Notes: generated by a model from the sequence alone, not told the origin. Positions 7,055 through 16,094 are shown, numbered from the stretch's first letter. The stretch is DNA of 64,000 nucleotides from Palsa-870 sp035937155 (GCA_035937155.1 DASYVJ010000055.1:8257-72256), one strand, 5' to 3'. Program-made: numbers and translations.

Positions 7055-9423
7055 TTACGTGCCTCCTTTCCATGGTTTGAACCGGCCTGCGCCTCGTGGA
7101 TCTGCTTCCAGACCCGGTCCGGGCTGGCCGGCATGTCGACATGCTTGATGCCGAACGGCGACAGCGCGTCGCAGACGGCGTTGATGATCGCAGCGGAGCT
7201 TGCGATCGTGCCGGCCTCACCGATGCCCTTGACGCCAAGCTCGTTCGTTGGCGACGGGGTAATGGTTCGGCCGAGCTCAAACTTCGGAAACTCGTTGGCG
7301 CTCGGGACCAGGTAGTCGGTGAACGTTCCTGTCCTCATCTGGCCCGATTCGTCGTCATAAATGATCTCTTCGTAGAGAGCTTGCGAAATTCCCTGCGCAA
7401 CGCCGCCATGGATCTGGCCGTCGACGATCATCGGGTTGATGATGTTGCCGCAGTCGTCGACCGCGATGTAGCGCTTGAGATCGACGTGTCCGGTTTGGGT
7501 ATCGACCTCGACCACGGCGATATGAGTGCCGAACGGCCACACAAAGTTGCTCGGGTCGTAGTACGCGACAGCTTCGAGGCCCTGTTCCATCCCCTCGGGA
7601 AGGCCGGCGCCGTACGAGGCAAACGCCACCTCGCCGAACGCCTTGCGCTTGTCGGGACTGCCCTTGATATAGAAGTGGCCTTGGTCGAAGGCCACGTCCT
7701 CCTCAGCCGCTTCAAAAAGGTGCGCTGCGATCTTTCGTGCCTTATCGACGACCTTCTTGCTCGCCTTGTGCACCGCCATGCCGCCCACCGCCAGCGAGCG
7801 GCTGCCGTAGGTTCCATAGCCGAAGGCCGGCCCTTCAGCAGTGTCGCCATGCCTCAACTCGATGGAGTCGTAGGGCACGCCGAGAGTGTCGGCGACGATC
7901 TGGGGGAACGTGGTGTCGTGGCCCTGGCCGTGTGAATGGGTGCCGACATAGACCGCGACCGAGCCGGTCGGAAACACACGAACCTGCGCCGATTCGACCA
8001 ACGCTATGCCTCCGGTCGCGGGCGCGGTGGCCGCGCTCGGCCCGAAGCCGCAGATCTCGATCCAGCTCGACATTCCGATGCCGAGGTATTTGCCTTTCTT
8101 GCGGCCTTCTTCCTGCTCCTTACGAAGCTTTTCGTAACCCGCAATCTCCATGGCCATGTCCATCGCCTTCTCATAGGCGCCCGAGTCGAAGACCAGCCCG
8201 AAGTGATTGGTGTGCGGGAAAGCCGTGATGAAGTTCTTGCGACGAAGCTCCGCCGGATCCATCTTTAGCGCGCCCGCGAGCAGGTCGATCGCCCGCTCAC
8301 ACAGGTGGGTCGCCTCGGGACGTCCAGCGCCTCGGTAAGGATCGGTCGGGACCCTGTTGGTCAGGACACCGATCGTGCGCGCCGCCACGTGCTTCCAGTT
8401 GTAAGCGCCGCCGGCGAGCAGGCATGCGCATGCCTGGAACGCGGCGAACGTGCCCATGTACGCACCGATGTCCAGGTACTGGGTCGCCTTGATGAAGACC
8501 AGGGTCCCGTCCTTCTTGGCTCCGGCCTCGATCTCGAAGACCTGGCCTCGGCCGTGGGTGGTGGTCAGGAGCGATTCGGTGCGCGACTCGATCCACTTCA
8601 CCGGACGCCCGCTCAGCTTTGCCGCCGCTGGGACCAGCCAGTCTTCTGAATACGGGCTGATCTTGGCGCCGAAGCCTCCGCCCACGTCGGGAGAGATGAC
8701 CCGGAGCCGGTTTTCAGGTATCCCTATCGCGCCCCCGAGGAACAGCCGCGCGAGGTGCGGGCTCTGGCTCGACATCCACACGGTCAAAGTGCCATCTGGC
8801 TTGGAGTACTCGGCAAGCACGCCGCGGGTCTCCATGGAGGTCGGCGCCAGCCGCTGCTGGAGGATGCGCGCTTTGATGACCACGTCGGCCTCTTTCATGA
8901 CCGCCGGGTCATCCGGGATGTAGGTGAGGTCCCAGCCGAGATTGTCGGGTCCGTCCGAGTGGACTTTGGGACTCTTGGCCTCGAGGGCCTTGTCGAGGTC
9001 CATCACGGCCGGAAGCTGCTCATACTCGACGTCGATCAAGTTGGATGCGTCGGACGCCTGGTACTTCGTCTCGGCCAGCACCACCGCGACGGGTTCGCCC
9101 TGGTACACGACCTCTTTTTCCGCGATCGGAAACCTGGGCGGGATCTGCTTCTTCTCCGCCACAAAGGATGGGGTGACGGGCATTGTCCCGGAGAGCACCT
9201 TGGCGAAATCCTTGTGGGTGTAGACGGCAACCACTCCGGGCGCCTTGGTCGCCTGGGTGATGTCGATACTCTTGACCAGGGCATGGGCGAAGGGGCTTCG
9301 GACAACCGCGAGGAAAACGGTGCCCGGCCGGGTGAAGTCGTCCACGTAGCGACCCTCGCCGCTCACAAGGCGCGGGTCTTCGCGGCGGTGGATCTTGGCG
9401 CCAATCATCGTTGTGACGGCCAT
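7051..9423 (-). CDS. coxL: Form II-type CO dehydrogenase-like molybdopterin large subunit
   Basis: Molybdenum-binding catalytic subunit of the xanthine oxidase superfamily. The active-site loop near residues 361-368 reads DPYRGAGRPE, the form II (AYRGAGR-like) type; the form I loop AYxCSFR with the copper-binding cysteine of proven CO oxidisers is absent. Other cofactor-contacting segments are GGGFGAKISPYSEDW, GSHSHGQGH-like THSHGQGHDTTFPQI and KGIGEAGTIASSAAI with the catalytic Glu. The ATG at 9423 begins MAVTTMIGAKIHRREDPRLV; 790 residues is normal. The S-L-M gene order is also the form II order. Substrate unproven: possibly CO at low rate, or a carbonyl/heterocyclic compound. Confidence 0.92.
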   Translation of the reverse strand: MAVTTMIGAKIHRREDPRLVSGEGRYVDDFTRPGTVFLAVVRSPFAHALVKSIDITQATKAPGVVAVYTHKDFAKVLSGTMPVTPSFVAEKKQIPPRFPIAEKEVVYQGEPVAVVLAETKYQASDASNLIDVEYEQLPAVMDLDKALEAKSPKVHSDGPDNLGWDLTYIPDDPAVMKEADVVIKARILQQRLAPTSMETRGVLAEYSKPDGTLTVWMSSQSPHLARLFLGGAIGIPENRLRVISPDVGGGFGAKISPYSEDWLVPAAAKLSGRPVKWIESRTESLLTTTHGRGQVFEIEAGAKKDGTLVFIKATQYLDIGAYMGTFAAFQACACLLAGGAYNWKHVAARTIGVLTNRVPTDPYRGAGRPEATHLCERAIDLLAGALKMDPAELRRKNFITAFPHTNHFGLVFDSGAYEKAMDMAMEIAGYEKLRKEQEEGRKKGKYLGIGMSSWIEICGFGPSAATAPATGGIALVESAQVRVFPTGSVAVYVGTHSHGQGHDTTFPQIVADTLGVPYDSIELRHGDTAEGPAFGYGTYGSRSLAVGGMAVHKASKKVVDKARKIAAHLFEAAEEDVAFDQGHFYIKGSPDKRKAFGEVAFASYGAGLPEGMEQGLEAVAYYDPSNFVWPFGTHIAVVEVDTQTGHVDLKRYIAVDDCGNIINPMIVDGQIHGGVAQGISQALYEEIIYDDESGQMRTGTFTDYLVPSANEFPKFELGRTITPSPTNELGVKGIGEAGTIASSAAIINAVCDALSPFGIKHVDMPASPDRVWKQIHEAQAGSNHGKEARK

Positions 9424-9425
9424 CG

Positions 9426-9944
9426 CTACTCCCCTCCCGCGGTGACGGCGGGCTGGCCCGCGGGTTTGGCCCTGGCGCCGCCCATCGTCTTGGCGGCGGC
9501 TTGCACCGACTTGACGATGTTCACGTAGCCGGTACAGCGGCAAAGGTTGCCTTCGAGGCCCCTGCGGATCTCGTCCTCGGTCGGGTTCGGATTCTGTTCC
9601 AGCAGATACGCCGCGGCCATGATGAATCCGGGCGTGCAGTAGCCGCACTGCAGGCCGTGCTCGTCCCAGAAGGCCTGCTGCAGCGGATGCAGCTCACCGT
9701 TCTTCGCCATCCCCTCGATCGTGGTAAGGCTCCTGCCCTCGGCCTGGACCGCGAACATGGTGCAGCTCTTGACCGCCTTGCCGTCAACCAGGATCGTGCA
9801 GGCGCCGCACTGGCTCGTGTCGCATCCGATATGGGTGCCTGTGAGGCCGACCACATCGCGCAGGTAGTGCACGAGCAGCAGCCTCGGCTCGACCTCATGC
9901 TCGTGCTGGTGACCGTTGACTGTCGTCGCGACCTTGTGCTTCAT
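9426..9944 (-). CDS. coxS: Cox-like [2Fe-2S] small subunit
   Basis: Iron-sulfur subunit carrying two [2Fe-2S] clusters between the Mo and FAD subunits. The plant-type ferredoxin cluster motif is GCDTSQCGAC with a later Cys in VKSC; the helical C-terminal cluster uses LQCGYCTPGFIM and GNLCRCTGYVNIV. The ATG at 9944 has GGAG six bases upstream and is preferred over an in-frame TTG at 9956. A C-terminal tail rich in Ala/Gly/Pro (about 20 residues) goes beyond the usual end. First gene of the minus-strand operon, two bases from coxL. Confidence 0.94.
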   Translation of the reverse strand: MKHKVATTVNGHQHEHEVEPRLLLVHYLRDVVGLTGTHIGCDTSQCGACTILVDGKAVKSCTMFAVQAEGRSLTTIEGMAKNGELHPLQQAFWDEHGLQCGYCTPGFIMAAAYLLEQNPNPTEDEIRRGLEGNLCRCTGYVNIVKSVQAAAKTMGGARAKPAGQPAVTAGGE

Positions 9945-10061
9945 ACGCTTCTCCAATCTCCTGTGGACTAGTGGCCTGGGGGGCGGCGGCGCCCGGGACC
10001 TTGCCGGTCAACCAGACGAGCTGAAGGCGAACCCCACTATTGCGCTACTTTTAGCGTCGAA

Positions 10062-10811
10062 ATGCAACTAGAAAATTCCTTCAGCGTCGGGGCCCCACCA
10101 GATCGGGTGTTCGCTTACCTCCTGGATGTCAACAAGGTCGCGGGCTGTGTTCCGGGTGCGGAGCTCTCAGAAGTCGTTGACCCAACCACGTTCAAGGGGA
10201 AGGTAAAGATCAAGGTTGGCCCGATCACGGTGGCCTACAGCGGCACGGCGAAAATCGTGGACCGCAACGACGCGCAGCACTCCGCCGCGATCGAGGCCGA
10301 GGGCCGTGAGACCACCGGTCCGGGATCCGCACGGGCGAAGGCGCTGATGACGGTGGAAGCCGAAGGCGCAGGGTCGATGGTCAAGATCATTACCGACTAC
10401 AACGTGGCCGGTCGGGTGGCCCAGTTCGGCCGTGGGGTGATGGAAGACGTTTCGCGCCGGATCGTCAACGACATGGCTGCCTGTATCAAGGCAAACGTCG
10501 AGTCGGCCGAGCGTGGTGGCGATGTTGGTGAAGGGGGAGGCGGAGGCTCCACCGGATCTGGAACGACGACGCTCTCGGCCTCGCCGGCGTCGCTGGCGAC
10601 ATCCAAGCCGATCAACGCATTCGAACTACTCTTCTCGGTACTTTGGGCTCGCCTGACGGGCAAGAACGCCCATGACACGGCGCCCCTGGAACCGCTTGAT
10701 TCGGGCACGGCGGGGATCGGTGCTTTGCTGGGGTTGACCGCAGTGGCCGGCCTCGCGCTGGGGGCCGTGGTGGTTGCCTCCGGTATCAATGCCATCTTGC
10801 ACGTCAGTTAG
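10062..10811 (+). CDS. coxG: CoxG-like SRPBCC-domain membrane-anchored protein
   Basis: CoxG-family protein, linked in CO-oxidising bacteria with recruiting CO dehydrogenase to the cytoplasmic membrane. The N-terminal SRPBCC/START-like domain (about residues 1-145) shows MQLENSFSVGAPPDRVFAYL and CVPGAELSEV, followed by GKVKIKVGPITVAYSG. A Gly/Ser/Thr linker (about 155-175) leads to one C-terminal transmembrane helix near residues 222-245 (GALLGLTAVAGLALGAVVV). It is divergent from coxS, so the gap at 9945-10061 holds promoters for both. Its presence supports a membrane-attached role for the form II-type enzyme. Confidence 0.9.
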   Translation: MQLENSFSVGAPPDRVFAYLLDVNKVAGCVPGAELSEVVDPTTFKGKVKIKVGPITVAYSGTAKIVDRNDAQHSAAIEAEGRETTGPGSARAKALMTVEAEGAGSMVKIITDYNVAGRVAQFGRGVMEDVSRRIVNDMAACIKANVESAERGGDVGEGGGGGSTGSGTTTLSASPASLATSKPINAFELLFSVLWARLTGKNAHDTAPLEPLDSGTAGIGALLGLTAVAGLALGAVVVASGINAILHVS

Positions 10812-11276
10812 TCAGCCCAGATACAACGCCAGCATCTTGTCGCGGTTGACCAGGATCGTGGGCTGCGTCCAGCTCTTCCCGGTGACGCCGAAGACGGTGA
10901 TGGTGACATCCACCATGGGGAAGAACCGCGATTTCATCAGGATCTCGTTGTGCATGGCCGTCTCGACGGCCTTCGGAAACTCCGCCGCGCCCGTGACCAT
11001 GAACATGTCCGCCTGGAACATGACGTAGCGGCGGACCATCTCCATCACCTGGTCCGGCGGTGGCGGCTCTGGATCGATCGTCCGGATGCCCCCCACCATG
11101 GCCTTGCTGAAGAGGCCCTCAGGCACGCCGTTCAGCTGCACCGCCCCCGGAAGCAAGGGTTCGGCGCTGATGTTGCGCAGGTGGAACACCGGCTCTGGAT
11201 CATTGAGCGTGTCCCGAAGACGCCCTCGCACCTGGATCTCGGCGGTGATTCGCTGATAGGGCGTCAGCACGTCCAC
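10812..11276 (-). CDS. Hypothetical protein
   Basis: A 154-residue soluble protein I cannot assign. The GTG at 11276 (VDVLTPYQRITAEIQVRGR) has GGAG four bases upstream; an open frame continues to 11327 with less protein-like sequence. The body contains a predicted beta-strand pattern (AEIQVRGRLRDTL, RYVMFQADMFMVTGAAEF, FPMVDVTITVFGV), a proline run PEPPPPDQ near residue 88 and a C-terminal NRDKMLALYLG. No cysteines, signal peptide or membrane helix. Its stop is directly adjacent to the coxG stop (convergent, no gap). Confidence 0.7.
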   Translation of the reverse strand: MDVLTPYQRITAEIQVRGRLRDTLNDPEPVFHLRNISAEPLLPGAVQLNGVPEGLFSKAMVGGIRTIDPEPPPPDQVMEMVRRYVMFQADMFMVTGAAEFPKAVETAMHNEILMKSRFFPMVDVTITVFGVTGKSWTQPTILVNRDKMLALYLG

Positions 11277-11380
11277 CTTGCTCCAGTTGATGGCTGGATT
11301 GAGCGCAGCACCAGGTATCGCGGCCACTGTCGTGTCGGAGGATAACGCCCCGCGCCAGTCGGAGACCCGAGAATTGGCCT

Positions 11381-12532
11381 GTGGACTTGCGCGAGGCGCG
11401 GCGGCGCATCGAGGAGCGTGCCGATCTCTGCGCTTTCATCTCGACCTCGACCGAGGAAGGCGCTGGTGAGGTGGTCGCGGTCAAGGACCTGATCGACGTC
11501 GCGGGCATGGTCACGACCGCCGGCGGGATCATCTTGCCTAACGAACCGGCCGAGCGCGACGCCCCGGTGGTAGAGCGCACCCGCCGCGCAGGCTGCCTTG
11601 TCGTCGGCAAGACCAACCTGCACGAGTTCGCGTACGGCGTGACCAGTGTCAACCCCCACTATGGGCCCGTTCGCAACCCCCACGACCCGACTCGCGTGGC
11701 GGGTGGATCGTCAGGCGGGTCGGCGGTGGCCGTGGCGACCGGCATGTGCGATTGGGCGATCGGCAGCGATACCGGCGGCTCGATCCGCATCCCAGGGTCG
11801 CTGTGCGGCGTAACCGGGTTCAAGCCCGCGCTGGGGAGCATCGACACCACTGGAGTGATCCCGCTCAGCTGGTCGCTGGACACGCTCGGCCCGATGGCGC
11901 CGGACGTCGCCACGGTGGCGCGCGCGTACTCGATGATGTCCGGCGAGGTCGCTTCCATCGAAAATCTAGAACGGCCACGCGTCGCCGTACCCGCCGGTTG
12001 GATCGCCGGCCTGGACGAGCCCACGGAACGGGCGTGGCGGCTGGTGTCGGATGGACTGCCGGAGGTCGAGTTCGTCGATCGCGCTCGCCTTTTCCGCGCC
12101 GGCCTGACCATCCTCCTGGTCGAGGCGGCGGCCTATCACCGCAAATGGGCGAACGAGTTCCCCGAGAAGTACGGCTCCGATGTCCTCGGCCACATCCGGC
12201 GAGGGCTGGCGGTGCTTGCGGTCGACTTCGAGGAGGCCCTGCGCGAAAGGCCGGCCCTCCAGGCCCAGGCGGCGCAAGCGATGGAGGACGTAGACGCCCT
12301 GTTGGTGCCGGCGACGGCGATCGTGGCCCCGCCAGTTGACGCCGGCGACGAAGTGCGCGAACCCCTCGCACGATTCACGCGGCCATTCAACACGACAGGC
12401 CAGCCGGTGGTGGTCCTACCCGCCCCCGTGCGTGGGCTTCCCGTCGGCATGCAGGTGGTCGGGCGCACCAACGCGGGCGCGCTCCGGGCGGCAAAGTGGC
12501 TGGAGCAGGAGTGGCGGAACCTGACTCCATGA
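11381..12532 (+). CDS. Amidase signature family enzyme
   Basis: Amidase-signature hydrolase (GatA/AtzF-like superfamily) hydrolysing an unknown amide or acting on a small carbamoyl compound. The Ser-cisSer-Lys triad is visible: Lys in VVAVKDLIDVAG (residue about 34), the Gly/Ser loop VAGGSSGGSAVAVATG (about 107-122) and nucleophile Ser in SDTGGSIRIPG (about 131). The ending LPVGMQVVGRTNAG is the family C-terminal motif. At 383 residues it is shorter than the usual 450-480, with a reduced middle region. A GTG start is assumed. Its stop overlaps the next start (ATGA), so the two genes are coupled. Confidence 0.87.
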   Translation: MDLREARRRIEERADLCAFISTSTEEGAGEVVAVKDLIDVAGMVTTAGGIILPNEPAERDAPVVERTRRAGCLVVGKTNLHEFAYGVTSVNPHYGPVRNPHDPTRVAGGSSGGSAVAVATGMCDWAIGSDTGGSIRIPGSLCGVTGFKPALGSIDTTGVIPLSWSLDTLGPMAPDVATVARAYSMMSGEVASIENLERPRVAVPAGWIAGLDEPTERAWRLVSDGLPEVEFVDRARLFRAGLTILLVEAAAYHRKWANEFPEKYGSDVLGHIRRGLAVLAVDFEEALRERPALQAQAAQAMEDVDALLVPATAIVAPPVDAGDEVREPLARFTRPFNTTGQPVVVLPAPVRGLPVGMQVVGRTNAGALRAAKWLEQEWRNLTP

Positions 12533-13350
12533 AGTCCAAGGACCTCTTTCCGGCCGTTTTCAGTCGCCACGCGGTCGCGTATCAGAGTCGCCTTGAGCAG
12601 GTGATGGCGCGGGGCGAGGCGAGAGGCCGGTTGCGAGTTCTCGAGCTTGTCGACGTTCAACCTGGCATGCATGTCCTGGATCTCGCGTGCGGGCCAGGAA
12701 CGCTGACCCGGCGCCTGGCGCACCAGGTCTTGCCCGGGGGCGAGGTTGTTGGCGTGGATCTCGCGCCAGGGATGATCGCGCTCGCCGGCGCAAGCGAGAT
12801 TCCCAACGCGCGGTTCGAAGTGATGGACATCGAGGAGCTCAGTTTCCCCGACTCATCTTTCGATGCCGCTGTTTGCGGACACGGCATCCAGTTCGCGCCC
12901 AGGCTGGGGGTGGCATTACGCGAGGCACGACGAGTCCTGCGCCAGGGCGCGCGGTTCGCCGCCAGCGTCCCGGTGGAAAGGACCGTCGCATCGGTGTGGT
13001 CGGTACTTGACCCGGTCATAGATCGCTGGCTCGGACCGGCACCTCAGGCGGTCGACCAGAAAACCACCCGGCGTGCCGTCGGCGACGCGAAGACGTTTGC
13101 GCAGGCTGCACTCGACGCCGGCTTCGAATCCGCGGACGTCGAGGCAATTGACGAGACGATGAGGTGGGCGTCGGCCGAGCAACTGGTCTTGATGTGCACC
13201 AGCTGGTGGGACTGTGCAGCTCGGCTGGAAGGAGTCGCTCCCGACCGCCGGAAGAAATTTACCGATGAGGCGATCGAAGAACTTCGGCGCGCCTACCCGG
13301 GCGCAATCGAAACCACAGGCCGCAACCACGTGTTGTTGGCGATCGCGTGA
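12529..13350 (+). CDS. SAM-dependent class I methyltransferase
   Basis: Methyltransferase of the UbiE/Methyltransf_11 type. Motif I for SAM binding is VLDLACGPGTLTRRLA near residues 46-61; the acidic loop GVDLAPGMIALA and the motif DSSFDAAVCGHGIQF follow, and VLRQGARFAASVPV is the post-motif strand. 273 residues. Substrate cannot be read from sequence. The ATG at 12529 lies inside the amidase stop (ATGA), and the stop overlaps the next gene (TGATG), so amidase, methyltransferase and the GH10-like lipoprotein form one operon. Confidence 0.85.
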   Translation: MKSKDLFPAVFSRHAVAYQSRLEQVMARGEARGRLRVLELVDVQPGMHVLDLACGPGTLTRRLAHQVLPGGEVVGVDLAPGMIALAGASEIPNARFEVMDIEELSFPDSSFDAAVCGHGIQFAPRLGVALREARRVLRQGARFAASVPVERTVASVWSVLDPVIDRWLGPAPQAVDQKTTRRAVGDAKTFAQAALDAGFESADVEAIDETMRWASAEQLVLMCTSWWDCAARLEGVAPDRRKKFTDEAIEELRRAYPGAIETTGRNHVLLAIA

Positions 13351-14738
13351 TGCGACATACCGGCCGAGCCCTTTTGGTGCTCGTCGTTTTGAGCGGCTGC
13401 GGGACTGGTCCGCAAGCCCTCGCCCCCACCCCCACGGCTACCGTCGCCGCTCCTCCAGTGGAGTCGCCGTCGCCATCACCGAGTCCAATCGTCCTCGGTC
13501 CTCCTCAGTATCGGGCGATGTGGGTCGACGCCTTCAATGACGGCATGAAATCACGGGCTCAGATTGAGAAGTTGGTGGCTGACGCACGCCGGGCGAACCT
13601 CAACGTGCTCATCGTTCAGGTGCGCAAGCGGGGCGACGCCTACTTCAACCGGGGGGACGAACCGCGAGCACTGGACATCACGGGTTCTCGCGGTTTCGAT
13701 CCGCTGTCCTATGTCATTCAGCTCGCCCACGAGTCGAGACCACGGATCGAGGTGCATGCGTGGCTCAACACGTTCTTCGTGGGCGAAACGAGCGGGGTCT
13801 ATCTGAAGCACGGGGACGCCTGGGCCAATCGAACCAATGACGGCACGACCGGCGGATACCTTGACCCCGCAATTCCGGAGGTGCAGACGTACACGCACAA
13901 AATCTTCATGGACCTCGCGCGCAACTACGACGTGGATGGCCTTCATATGGACTTTGTCCGCTACCCCGGCGCGAGTTGGGGCTACTCGCAGGCCGCATTG
14001 GGTCTATACATGCATGACATTGGCGCGACCGCCGTGCCGGCACCCGAGGACAGTCGGTGGCAGGCATGGCGTCGCGAGCGGGTGACGGCGTTCGTGCGCG
14101 ACCTGCACAACGATCTGCAGCAAACGAAACCGTCAGTGAAGCTCAGCGCCGCACTCATCTGCTTCGGTGGTGGACCGGCAAACCTCACCGGTTGGGGCCG
14201 CACCTCCGCATACACGTCGGTTTTTCAAGACTGGGCTGACTGGCTGATCAAGGGCTACATCGACTTCGGAGTGCCGATGAATTACGACAGCGAATGGATC
14301 GGACGAGAGAAAGGCTGGTTCGATGCCTGGCTGAACTTCGAGAAGGATTCGGGCTTCGCCAATCGAGTGGTAACGGGGATCGGCGCCTTCCTGAATTACC
14401 CAGACGACTCCCTCGCTGAGATTCGCCGAGTCCTCGCACCGTCAGCGCGTGGCAACCAGGTTTTGGGCGTTGCCATCTATTCGTACGCATCGACTTCGGT
14501 CTACGGCAGCTCTGATTTCTACAATTCGCCGGACCTGTCCAGCGGGCTGCCGCGACAGCCCTACGCTGGCGGTATCACCACCGCAGATGGCCTGGCGCAA
14601 CGTGCGCACACCTTCAACGATTCGTTCATGAGCCAGCTGTCGCAGCCGGCCGACTACCGCGACGTTCAGCTGGGTCTGATTCGGACGCAGCCGGTCTTCA
14701 CTCTGCCCGCGGAAGTTCCTGCCCTGCCTGCACCGTGA
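13350..14738 (+). CDS. Glycosyl hydrolase-like (GHL10/DUF187-type) lipoprotein
   Basis: Predicted secreted lipoprotein: signal peptide with lipobox LVVLSGCGTG (Cys at residue about 18), then a Pro/Thr/Ser-rich linker to about residue 50, then a TIM-barrel domain of the GHL10 (DUF187) family. Signature segments are YRAMWVDAFNDGMKS, ANLNVLIVQVRKRGDAYF, VHAWLNTFF, DGLHMDFVRYPG (with acidic catalytic candidates) and GVPMNYDSEW. Family members are thought to act on peptidoglycan or other glycans at the cell surface; substrate is unproven here. The ATG at 13350 overlaps the methyltransferase stop. Confidence 0.83.
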   Translation: MRHTGRALLVLVVLSGCGTGPQALAPTPTATVAAPPVESPSPSPSPIVLGPPQYRAMWVDAFNDGMKSRAQIEKLVADARRANLNVLIVQVRKRGDAYFNRGDEPRALDITGSRGFDPLSYVIQLAHESRPRIEVHAWLNTFFVGETSGVYLKHGDAWANRTNDGTTGGYLDPAIPEVQTYTHKIFMDLARNYDVDGLHMDFVRYPGASWGYSQAALGLYMHDIGATAVPAPEDSRWQAWRRERVTAFVRDLHNDLQQTKPSVKLSAALICFGGGPANLTGWGRTSAYTSVFQDWADWLIKGYIDFGVPMNYDSEWIGREKGWFDAWLNFEKDSGFANRVVTGIGAFLNYPDDSLAEIRRVLAPSARGNQVLGVAIYSYASTSVYGSSDFYNSPDLSSGLPRQPYAGGITTADGLAQRAHTFNDSFMSQLSQPADYRDVQLGLIRTQPVFTLPAEVPALPAP

Positions 14739-14742
14739 GCAC

Positions 14743-15138
14743 GTGAACGTGCCTCCGGCGAGCGCGGTCTTGCGCCTGGTCGCTTTTGCTGTGCCCTCGG
14801 CCCTCGCGGCCGCAGGCGTCCAGCCGCTGCTCGGCGCCGCCAGCGGCGTGGTCGAGCTGCGCTGGGCGATCAGCCTCGCGGCGCCGGCGGTGATCGTCGC
14901 CGCGCTCGTTTTCGGCGCCGGGCGCCTGCTCGATCGCGGTGATTCGGTGCAGCCACCCTGGTACTCGGCTTGGATCCTCTTGCCTGGCGCCTTCGTGCTC
15001 GCCGGCGCCGCGGCGATGTGCATCTTCGGCGCGTTGGTTGAGTTCTCGCTGATCACCTGGACTATGTGGTCGCTGCTGATCGTCGGCTCGCTGCTCTGGG
15101 CGGCAGCGATGCTCCAGGTGCGAACCGCCTCCCGCTAA
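14743..15138 (+). CDS. Small four-helix membrane protein, hypothetical
   Basis: 131 residues with about four predicted transmembrane helices: VLRLVAFAVPSALAAAGV, RWAISLAAPAVIVAALVF, SAWILLPGAFVLAGAAAM and LITWTMWSLLIVGSLLW. No motif recognised. GTG start four bases after the GH10-like stop, so it is probably in the same operon. Its TAA shares the tetranucleotide CTAA with the stop of the convergent alkA-like gene. Confidence 0.7.
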   Translation: MNVPPASAVLRLVAFAVPSALAAAGVQPLLGAASGVVELRWAISLAAPAVIVAALVFGAGRLLDRGDSVQPPWYSAWILLPGAFVLAGAAAMCIFGALVEFSLITWTMWSLLIVGSLLWAAAMLQVRTASR

Positions 15139-16064
15139 AACGGCTCCCGCGCCGCACGGGAGTGGGTCATCCCGGCGCCGCCTTCGAGGGATCGCCTGAA
15201 GCAGACGCAGGCCCACATTCGGTAGGGAGTCCACTTCCGGGCCAGCTCCTCGAGCTTGTTCTGATCGGGCTCGCGCGCCAGACCGTACGCGGATTGCAGC
15301 ACGCCCATCAAACGTCGCTCGTGGGTCGGCAGCTCGTCGACCGAGCTCAGGGCCCGGAGGCGCACGAGCTGCGACCCGAACTCTCCGATACCGGGCAACC
15401 TCTTCAGGCTCTTTAGCGATTCCTCGCTGGTCATCGAGCGAAGCGTCTCGGTGTCGACCTCGCCGGCCAGCGCGGCGCGCCCGAGCGCGTTCAGGTACTC
15501 GACCTTGCGACCGAACAGTCCGGGAAATTTCTCGAGTTGGGCCAATCGATCCGGGCTCGGGAACGTCCACAGCAGGTGCCCGTGTATATCGAGTTTTTGG
15601 CCGAGCTCTCGAGACATCCTCTCTTTGACGCCCTGGCCCTGACGCATCGAGATGCGGGTCGAGATGATGCACCACGCGGCTGCCTCGTAGGCGTTCGACC
15701 AATTGACCGGCCTGAACCCTGGGAACCTCCGCTGGAGCTGACCCACCACGGGATCGCGCTCGCCAACCTCCGGCCACTCGCGGCCGTCGACATCCAGGCT
15801 CAAGATGCGCGTCACCTGCTTTTCCACGGCCTCGGACTCAGCGTCGCCGTAGATCGTCCCGAGGACGTGTCCTCGCGAATCCTGCCTGAGGCAGACACCC
15901 ACTGGGGTCCAGTCACCATCGGACAGGAAGGCCAGGTGCAGATGACCCTCGGGATCGCCTGTGTCGGATGGCGCCCGATGCCACGCGCCGATGAAGTTGG
16001 CGCCCTCCTCGAGCGAATAGTCGCCCTGGGGCGCGATCGCGAAGGTGCGCAGCTTGGTCTTCAT
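15135..16064 (-). CDS. AlkA-like DNA-3-methyladenine glycosylase (HhH-GPD), atypical active site
   Basis: HhH-GPD superfamily base-excision glycosylase. An N-terminal AlkA-like domain (about 1-110) is followed by the helical HhH-GPD domain: AAAWCIISTRISMRQ (about 128-142), helix-hairpin-helix LKRLPGIGEFGSQLVRLRAL (about 218-237) and the active-site segment VDELPTHERRLM. The position normally held by the catalytic Asp (LPxDD in AlkA) is Glu after His. This may mark an actinobacterial-type subclade or altered activity. 309 residues. The start ATG lies directly after an intrinsic terminator T-tract belonging to the upstream csp gene. Confidence 0.8.
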   Translation of the reverse strand: MKTKLRTFAIAPQGDYSLEEGANFIGAWHRAPSDTGDPEGHLHLAFLSDGDWTPVGVCLRQDSRGHVLGTIYGDAESEAVEKQVTRILSLDVDGREWPEVGERDPVVGQLQRRFPGFRPVNWSNAYEAAAWCIISTRISMRQGQGVKERMSRELGQKLDIHGHLLWTFPSPDRLAQLEKFPGLFGRKVEYLNALGRAALAGEVDTETLRSMTSEESLKSLKRLPGIGEFGSQLVRLRALSSVDELPTHERRLMGVLQSAYGLAREPDQNKLEELARKWTPYRMWACVCFRRSLEGGAGMTHSRAAREPF

Positions 16065-16094
16065 AAAGAAAAAGCCGGCCGCGATGCGACCGGC
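16065..16094 (-). terminator. Intrinsic terminator of the cold-shock gene
   Basis: On the minus strand GCCGG and GCCGGC-type arms (16074-16094, with inner CGC/GCG pairs and an ATC loop) are followed by TTTTTCTTT at 16065-16073. The T-tract ends exactly at the alkA-like ATG (16064). Confidence 0.8.

Noticed and set aside
7051..9423. Calling the enzyme a proven aerobic CO dehydrogenase
   Set aside because: The active-site loop is form II (PYRGAGR) with no copper-ligating Cys and the gene order is S-L-M, so CO as substrate is not supported.
9424..9648. N-terminal extension of coxL
   Set aside because: It lies in coxS in another frame; the conserved large-subunit N-terminus begins at ATG 9423.
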